Origin: Cadophora sp. MPI-SDFR-AT-0126
Lineage: Eukaryota; Ascomycota; Leotiomycetes; Helotiales; Ploettnerulaceae
NCBI GenBank assembly: GCA_020747065.1
Contig: JAGMVK010000016.1
Coordinates: forward strand, 620,001-684,000
Length of the DNA: 64,000 nt
Direction: 5' to 3'
Shown here in pieces: positions 57,832 to 64,000 of the stretch. The notes under the pieces are model-generated. The model saw only the letters and a program-made list of their open reading frames with translations, had not been told where the DNA came from and ran no database searches. Both the position numbers and the translations under genes were made by a program. Every line of letters starts with the position of its first letter. Within the stretch, counting starts at the first letter, position 1.

Positions 57832-60044
57832 ATGTCTTCGACTATCAAGATGTCTCTTCCCAATGCGCGACCATATACCTTCACTTTCCCTCCGGCGACG
57901 ACTGCACTCATTATCATCGACATGCAGCGAGACTTTGTGGACCCAAGCGGCTTTGGATCGATCCAATGCGGAAATCCAGAGATCTTCTCAGCAGTCCGAA
58001 ATATCGTTCCGACACTGCAAAAAGTTCTCGAGGTGTCCCGAGACATGGGCCTCCATATTATCCACACGAGAGAAGGACACAGACCTGACCTGTCCGACTT
58101 GCCTCCCTCGAAGAAGTTGAGACAGATAAGTGCACCCAATGGACATCACACAATGGGTATTGGTGACCAGGGGCCGATGGGACGACTGCTTGTCCGGGGT
58201 GAGTGGGGACACGATATCATCGATGAGTTGAGACAATTGCCTGGAGAGCCGGTCATCGATAAACCGGGAAAAGGAAGTTATTGGGGAACAGGTCTGCATC
58301 GGGTTCTGCTGGCGAGAGGAATCACTCATATCCTGTTTTCTGGTGTCACCACAGAGTAAGTCCTGGAAATATCTTGCTTGGTTATTTACTGACAAGGAAC
58401 AGATGCTGTGTTACCACCACTCTCCGAGAGTGCAACGATCGGGGGTTCGAATGCTGTATCCTCTCAGACTGTACGGGTGGCTTTGATGCACAAATGGTCA
58501 CCACATCTATGGACATTGTTTGCGGACAGGATGGGCTCTTTGGATATGTTGGAAACAGCACAGACTTCTTCGCGTCAGCGTCCAAGTCTCGAGAACTGAC
58601 CCCGCCTTCTACCCCACCAGCCGCAGAAGACGTGCTTCTGCCTATCGCACAGCTACAGCAGCGATACAAGAACGGACTAGAAACCCCTGAGAATGTCATC
58701 AATTCAGTGTTCGATCGAATCGAAAAATATGAGAAGCTTGACCCAGCCGTGTGGATCTCAAAACAAAGTCGTCAAGATGCTGTTGCTGCAGCCAAGGCTC
58801 TCGTGGAGAAGTATGCTGGGAAGCCCATGCCTCCTTTGTTTGGAATTCCATTCGCACTCAAAGACAATATTGACGTGGAAGGCGTTGTGACCACGGCAAC
58901 TTGCGAGACTTTCGCTTACACTGCTAAATCCACGGCACCTGCAGTCCAATTACTGCTTGATGCTGGAGCACTCTACATAGGCAAGCTCAATATGGATCAG
59001 CTCGCAACAGGTCTTTCAGGATGTCGATCTCCATACGGCACACCCCATTCTGTGTATAGCGACGAGTACATATCTGGAGGGTCATCTTCTGGATCTGGTG
59101 TAGCTGTTGCAGCTGGACTCGTATCATTCGCACTTGGAACCGACACAGCTGGAAGTGGTCGCGTACCTGCAGCATTCAATGGTATTGTCGGTTTCAAGCC
59201 AACGAAAGGAACGGTTTCTGCTCGAGGAGTTGTTCCAGCCTGCAAAAGTCTGGATACGCTATCTGTCATGGCACCCAGTTTGACGGATGCAAGGAAAGTC
59301 TGGTACATCATCGATCAGCATGATTCTTTGGACCCATACGCAAAGACACCCTTGAGCTTGTCCTTGTGGAAGCAAGACTTCCGAGGGCCAAAAGTCGGAG
59401 GTTTCACATTTGGCGTACCTTCCGCCTCAGCGCTGGAAGCTTGCTCGAATGAATATCAGGATCTGTTCGAAACTGCCATCCAAAAGTTGCGATCATGTGG
59501 TGGGCGCCTCGTGGAGGTGGACTACACGCCTTTCGAGAAAGCTTCGGACTTACTATACGATGCTTCACTGGTACACGAACGGATCGCATCTATCGGCCAC
59601 GAGTTCTTGGAGGCAAATCTTTCAAGTCTTCATCCAACTACCAATGCCCTCTTCACAGCTGCACTCGAATCTCCCCTGAAGCCTTGGAATGTATTCCACG
59701 ATCAGTCTCTTCAAGCGCAGTACACCATGCAAGCGCAGCGTACATTCAACACACTCGAAGGCGGTGTCGATATCCTTCTTGTACCCTCGACACCCTGTCA
59801 TCCAACCATCAAGGAGATGGAAGCGGATCCATTAGGTTTGAATGCGAAGGTCGGTATGTTTACACATGCTGGGAACGTGGTAGATCTGTGTGGTGTGAGT
59901 GTGAATGCTGGCTGGGTTGAGAAGGAAGGAGGGTTGAAGCTGCCGTTTGGAGTTACTTTTCTGGGTGGAAGTGGATATGATGCAAAGATTCTTGATATTG
60001 CGAAGGTATTCGAGGACACCATTGCGAGTGAAAGTAAGCCATGA
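57832..60044 (+). CDS. Bifunctional isochorismatase-like hydrolase (biuret/ureido type) fused to allophanate-hydrolase-like amidase
   Basis: Exons 57832-58355 and 58403-60044 (47-bp intron) encode about 721 aa. Residues 20-230 are an isochorismatase-like cysteine hydrolase: TALIIIDMQRDFVD (catalytic Asp30), a Lys in DKPGKGSYWGT, and the nucleophile Cys177 in FSGVTTECCVTTTLRE, a motif that spans the intron. After a short Pro-rich linker (about 235-250), residues 255-715 are an amidase-signature domain with YKNGLETPENV, GIPFALKDNID (Lys328), ISGGSSSGSGVAVAAG (cis-Ser402) and GTDTAGSGRVPAAFNG (Ser426). The spacings Lys-98-Ser and cisSer-24-Ser and the DTAGSGRVPA motif are those of allophanate hydrolase (AtzF). 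The separate C-terminal domain of bacterial AtzF seems absent. BiuH-type enzymes cut biuret to allophanate, and AtzF cuts allophanate to ammonia and CO2, so the fusion would channel consecutive steps. A RutB-like ureidoacrylate role for the first domain remains possible. Cytosolic. Confidence 0.87.
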
Positions 60045-60311
60045 TGTGCATGACGAGTTTGGAGTTTGGCCAACAGGCAGGAGGAAATCGATGAGTTAAC
60101 GACGCATTGGGTTGGGAACCGGGGCATTTGGCGTCGTATCTTTGATGTAATTTATGATGTGTCTATTTATTTTTCAGACATTTTAACATACCCATAACAT
60201 GACTGGAATACTCTGCCTTTTGATCCACTAAAGCCTTTGATATCTGATTAATAATAAATGGAGACCATGCTCCGATTGGCCCCTTCGTGAAGCGGTCATG
60301 CTCCCCGCCCG

Positions 60312-60352
60312 GCGGCCGCATCAGGGCCTCACATTTCCGACGCGGCCGCATC
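60312..60352. repeat. Direct repeat of GCGGCCGCATC, 30 bp apart
   Basis: The 11-mer occurs at 60312-60322 and 60342-60352. Each copy contains a palindromic GCGGCCGC core with CGG/CCG triplets, the half-site type read by Zn2Cys6 factors. It sits between the hydrolase-fusion gene and the SDR gene. Confidence 0.8.
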
Positions 60353-60733
60353 GTGCGGGGTCCTAATTTCTGACTGCCTTGGAAGGACTTGAAAATTACT
60401 CAGCTGTGCGGACGAGAGATCCATTGTCCAAGCAAGTCACGGATTTTAATGATACGATGCCAAGAAATGTCTAATTTATTACAAACAATTGCTGAGATTG
60501 GAGGAAACTGGGTCACCTTCGCGATGTGACTGGGTGGGTTGGACGTTCGTAGGTACTCGAGCGGACTGTTCTCATTGGCTAGCATTGACAAGCGAGCGGT
60601 TTGTTGCTCTTGAATGAGGAGGAGGATCCGAAGTCGACGATGGTACGTACAATCTGTTGTGGGTGTTGTGGATACGAAAAATTTCTAAGCATTTCTGATC
60701 TACGACTTGATTGATGAGCGTTGATATGTTGGT

Positions 60734-60771
60734 AGGAGGATGAGATGAGTATATATTCAACTCATCCTCCT
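60734..60771. promoter_or_regulatory. 11-bp inverted repeat enclosing a TATA-like sequence
   Basis: AGGAGGATGAG at 60734-60744 is the exact reverse complement of CTCATCCTCCT at 60761-60771. The 16-base loop contains GTATATATTC, about 120 bp upstream of the SDR start codon, a plausible core-promoter distance. Function is inferred only. Confidence 0.6.
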
Positions 60772-60874
60772 CCCATTCTTGGCCAGCTCATCTCATACTT
60801 CCAAACTCAGTCAACGTCAGCAGTCAAAACATTCTTCCGAAAAACCAGGCAATTCCTGTCTTCAAAATAACAAG

Positions 60875-61773
60875 ATGGCAAACACTACAGTTCTGATCAC
60901 CGGAGCCAACAGAGGTTTGCATTTTCTCCTCAGCCGTTGAAAGGAAGGCGAAATTGACACACAAACCAGGCATTGGCAAAGGTCTCCTCGAGATCTATCT
61001 CGCTCGCCCATCCCACACCGTCATCGCCGCCGTTCGAGACCCTAAAACTGCAACCTCTCTCAACTCCCTCCCAAAAGGTCCATCCAGCACCCTCATAATC
61101 GTCAAAATCGACAACACTTCCGAAACCGACCCAGCAGCCGCCATCAAAACTCTTCAAACCAACCACTCCATCACCAACCTTGACATCGTGATTGCCAACG
61201 CCGGAATCGCCGACCCCATACCGAGTCCTGTCTCGTCCGTCTCCCTTGAAAGTATCCACAGGCACTGGCAAGTCAACGGCCTCGCACTTGTGATTCTGTT
61301 CCAAGCTGTATACCCGCTACTGGGTCAGGGTGCGAAGTTTGTATATACGAGCTCGGCGCTGGCGACTATTACCGGGATGGAGCTCAGGCCGTTTTCGATG
61401 AGTGCGTATGGGTCGTCGAAGGCTTTCGGGAATTACTTTATCAGGAAGATACACTTTGAGAACGAGGGGCTGGTGGCTTTTGCCATGGATCCGGGGTGAG
61501 TCTGCTTCCTTGAATTTATGCCTCTGTGTTTACTTTTCCTTATCTCTTGCAAACTTGTATTCTTTGCGGTTTCAGGCGATTCTAATGGGACAATATTGTA
61601 GATTCGTCCAAACAGACATGGGAAACACTGGTGCTAGAGCTGCAGGGATGGAAAAGGCTTACACGCCGACTGAAGAGTGTGCCGCAGGGTTCGTGAAGCA
61701 GGTCGACGAGGCTACCAGGGAGAAGACTGGTGGCCACTTTGCTGGCTGGAACGGAGAGGACTTCCCTTTTTAA
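60875..61773 (+). CDS. Short-chain dehydrogenase/reductase (SDR)
   Basis: Exons 60875-60914, 60970-61495 and 61602-61773 encode about 245 aa, the usual length of a classical SDR. Introns are 55 and 106 bp; the first lies inside the dinucleotide-binding motif, giving VLITGANRGIGKGLLE when joined (TGxxxGxG). Other landmarks: IVIANAGIAD (NAG), Ser in VYTSSALATITG, and the catalytic Tyr-Lys in SAYGSSKAFGN. The C-terminal VQTDMGNTGA follows the second intron. It is a cytosolic NAD(P)-dependent oxidoreductase of the fungal norsolorinic-acid-ketoreductase-like/sniffer-like type. The substrate cannot be told. It lies 830 bp downstream of the hydrolase fusion on the same strand, but nothing ties it to that pathway. 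Confidence 0.88.
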
Positions 61774-62156
61774 ATTTCCAAACATGGCATTAGAGAAAGT
61801 TGCTGCTTAGAATAGATCGTTTTGTGTTTTCGCTTGTTGATTTTTCTGTTGTTTGGAAGTCGGGGAATCATCTCTTGTATCTCCGATATTTTGGAAATTA
61901 CTTGCCTGATTCACGCGCCGAACTCGAGTCCGACGTTGGTGTGTCTGAATTTGTGAGTGTTGAATCTCTCGTCTGTGATTCTCAGCTTCGAGACATATGT
62001 GCAGAACTTTTTCTATCCTCGATCTATCGTTCCTTTCAACCTTCTTCAAGAGCTCTCTCGTCCCTCAGAGTTTCTGTTGGTCAACAAGACAAATTGTAAC
62101 AATAAGTGTCTCAAGCCAGACCTCCGTATTGGTTACAACTTTCAGCATCTCTCAAG
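61774..62156. other. Intergenic region, 0.4 kb
   Basis: Between two plus-strand genes. A frame is open just upstream of 62157 from a GTG at 62106 but lacks an ATG. No gene seen. Confidence 0.55.
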
Positions 62157-63452
62157 ATGATATCCTTTGGACTGGTACTATCCAAGTTAAGCACCTTGTG
62201 TTTACTGTTCACCTTCACGATTGCACATGAAGACCAGGGCGCTCCTTCCTCGAGAACCTTACCGACACCAGAAGTACAGCCACTCGAGACGAACTCGCAG
62301 ACTCGGGGTTCTGTATCCTCGGACAATCCTGTGTTTACCTTCACGCCACCGTTTGCCAGCCAGACCTTAGTTTCGATCTCGGTCCCACTATGTCATTTAC
62401 AAGACCATTCATTGTCACCTTTGGGTTGCAGAGAACCAAGCACAAGCCTCACTTCTACAAACTTACCAGCTCCAAGGTCGACCAGCCATCCAGCAGAAGC
62501 AACCGATGTTGTTTGGAAAACCATCAGGGTGACAGTGACCAAGACTCGAACGGTCTTCCGACCACAGGGAAGCACGCTCGAAACATACACCTCCAACCAC
62601 AAAGAACCACAACTCTCACATCGCGCTGAACCTGGGTCCATTACGAAAGTCAACTCCGGTGACCAAATAAGCATCCAAGCAATCATAACCGTAACTTCCG
62701 TCCTCGATAGCTGGGGCATACCTCAAGAGCCAGACACGTATACTCCACCTCCTCTTTCATCAACTTCGGCTGATGGTCCCCCAACCTCAACAACGGTGAA
62801 TACTATCACAGACTCTTCCATATCACAATACGGAAGCCCAAGTCCAACTGTTCGAAATCAATACCCGACGCCGACGCCATGCTCTGCGAATACGGCTCAA
62901 GACTGTGTGGATATTGGAGGGAGGACGTTCGTTGTGGGTGTCAGTAATGGGCAGGCTGTGCTGACGACGGATAGTGTACTGCATAGTACTGCGACGAAGG
63001 CTCCGAGTGTCGCCATAACGCCAGTGACAGAGGCGTTGAGTTCAGAGAGAAGTTTCATACCTTCCTCTACTTCAGGATCAAGTTGGAGTACAAGTTCAGG
63101 CCTGGCTATTCCAAATTCAAGCTCATCCTCCTCTTCACCTTCAGCATCTAGTCAGACATCGCCTACGACGAGCACCGGGCTACGAAAGACCAAAAATCCG
63201 TGGCTCTTGCTAGCCGTTTGTTGTGCAGGAGCTATGATGTATGAGATAGGTGTCTGGACTGAGAAGACCGAGGAAGAAAAAGCAAAGGCTGCTGAGGAGG
63301 AAGCTAAAAAGAAGTCGAATGACAAGGCAGAGAAGAAAGACACGAACGATGAAGTTGAAGAGGATGAGTCTGCTGGTAAATCGAAGGAGAACGTGCAGGC
63401 ACAAGAGGAAACACCTGTGAGAGAGTCATTGAATGAGTGGAATATTCTTTAG
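62157..63452 (+). CDS. Ser/Thr-rich single-pass surface protein, function unknown
   Basis: Intronless, about 431 aa from the ATG at 62157, which begins a signal peptide (LSTLCLLFTFTIAHE). The ectodomain is Ser/Thr/Pro-rich and probably O-glycosylated. A conserved-looking part reads WKTIRVTVTKTRTVF and later CSANTAQDCVDIGGRTFVVG with AVLTTDSVLH. A poly-Ser stretch follows. One transmembrane helix lies at about 347-366 (NPWLLLAVCCAGAMMYEIGVW). The tail of about 65 residues is very acidic and basic by turns (EKTEEEKAKAAEEEAKKK) and may form a charged helix. This is the layout of a fungal wall-associated mucin-like protein or sensor. I do not recognise a named family. Confidence 0.7.
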   Translation: MISFGLVLSKLSTLCLLFTFTIAHEDQGAPSSRTLPTPEVQPLETNSQTRGSVSSDNPVFTFTPPFASQTLVSISVPLCHLQDHSLSPLGCREPSTSLTSTNLPAPRSTSHPAEATDVVWKTIRVTVTKTRTVFRPQGSTLETYTSNHKEPQLSHRAEPGSITKVNSGDQISIQAIITVTSVLDSWGIPQEPDTYTPPPLSSTSADGPPTSTTVNTITDSSISQYGSPSPTVRNQYPTPTPCSANTAQDCVDIGGRTFVVGVSNGQAVLTTDSVLHSTATKAPSVAITPVTEALSSERSFIPSSTSGSSWSTSSGLAIPNSSSSSSSPSASSQTSPTTSTGLRKTKNPWLLLAVCCAGAMMYEIGVWTEKTEEEKAKAAEEEAKKKSNDKAEKKDTNDEVEEDESAGKSKENVQAQEETPVRESLNEWNIL

Positions 63453-64000
63453 ATGGATGGGCCTGAAAACGTTGTGTTTAGGTTGCCCTCTGTGATGTTT
63501 TATGACGCACGTACATAAGTAATGTTGAAAGCAATGGTACGGTGCATTTGGATCAATTACTTTGCCTCGATCACATTCATGAGGTTCAGTAGTAAGTGTT
63601 TTGATACGCCTTATCTTTGCGAGCCGCCAACCCACAGGCATGTACAGGCTGTGGACCACGCAAAGCCCCCCCAGTTTCAGGGATCTGAAAAACCTTTAGG
63701 TCTTATTGCGGGGTAATTTTACCCCGCATTTACTGTGTTCAATGTAGAATTCGGACGATAATCAAGCTACTAATAGCCCGTTCTTTGCAGAGTGAGTTCC
63801 GTCATCATCTTTGGAACCTTCAAACAAGGCGTCATACTAATTTGATGCTGTGACATTGAGTTATCTGTTCGGGTGGTCACGTTGTACCAAAGCTTGGAGA
63901 ACTGGCGATCATCGCTAGAATTACAGGCAGCACGAAAATGTTTTCCGACCTTGTGCACATCACTTGAGAAGATTGAACGTCCCAGGAACGGCGACATCTC
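63453..64000. other. Right-edge region, no gene recognised
   Basis: The last 550 bp. A minus-strand frame at 63770-63997 has no family resemblance. Near 63700-63730 a short inverted repeat with GCGGGGTAA and TTACCCCGC is visible (GCGGGGTAATTTTACCCCGC), which could act in transcript ending. Confidence 0.5.

Larger units (their letters stand above)
60045..60874. other. Intergenic region, 0.8 kb, upstream of SDR gene
   Basis: No gene seen. It contains a GC-rich pair of GCGGCCGCATC repeats and an 11-bp inverted repeat around a TATA-like sequence, listed separately. Confidence 0.55.

Noticed and set aside
59000..60044. Fusion of hydrolase and amidase as a misjoined pair of genes
   Set aside because: Exon 2 is one frame that begins with the Cys motif of the first domain and runs through the whole amidase, so no gene boundary fits.

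Overview
The window is from a filamentous ascomycete (Pezizomycotina). Genes are broken by short 40-120 bp introns with GTRAGT-like donors and YAG acceptors. The families seen are typical of this group: HET, WSC, Zn2Cys6, fungal GT31, fungal CorA-like, CmcJ/AsaB-type oxidase, NCS1 permease and a Pho84-type transporter. Nothing in the sequence settles the class. I see no rRNA, tRNA, CRISPR array or intact transposon. All intron positions were worked out by eye from frame continuity and splice motifs, not from transcripts.

Layout: 1-378 is a truncated gene for a secreted protein. 1708-5781 holds a tail-to-tail pair of paralogous GT31 glycosyltransferase genes. 7475-10733 (minus) is one six-exon gene joining a caspase-like (C14) peptidase domain to a two-helix CorA-like membrane domain. 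12043-13166 is an alpha/beta hydrolase, 15359-17844 a phosphate:H+ symporter, 18267-19382 an intronless SsuD-like flavin monooxygenase, and 22963-24332 a WSC wall-sensor protein. Two long gene-poor stretches follow the monooxygenase and the WSC gene. 29583-33125 holds a secreted amidase and a CmcJ/AsaB-like oxidase in tandem. 34743-42499 holds a three-helix membrane protein, a small DUF1330-like protein and a large kelch-type single-pass receptor-like protein.

43507-49864 is an incompatibility-type island. A HET-domain gene lies between two paralogous genes that share an N-terminal domain and an F-box-like segment.

50442-60044 looks like a nitrogen-scavenging cluster. It has a Zn2Cys6 regulator of Dal81/TamA type, an NCS1 (uracil/allantoin-type) permease divergent from a 2-oxoglutarate/Fe(II) dioxygenase, and a fused isochorismatase-like hydrolase plus allophanate-hydrolase-like amidase. 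That fusion could take a biuret- or ureido-type substrate through allophanate to ammonia and CO2 in one polypeptide. GATA motifs between the permease and dioxygenase genes fit nitrogen control. The window ends with an SDR gene (60875-61773) and a Ser/Thr-rich single-pass surface protein (62157-63452).

The two most unusual objects are the caspase-CorA fusion and the isochorismatase-allophanate hydrolase fusion.
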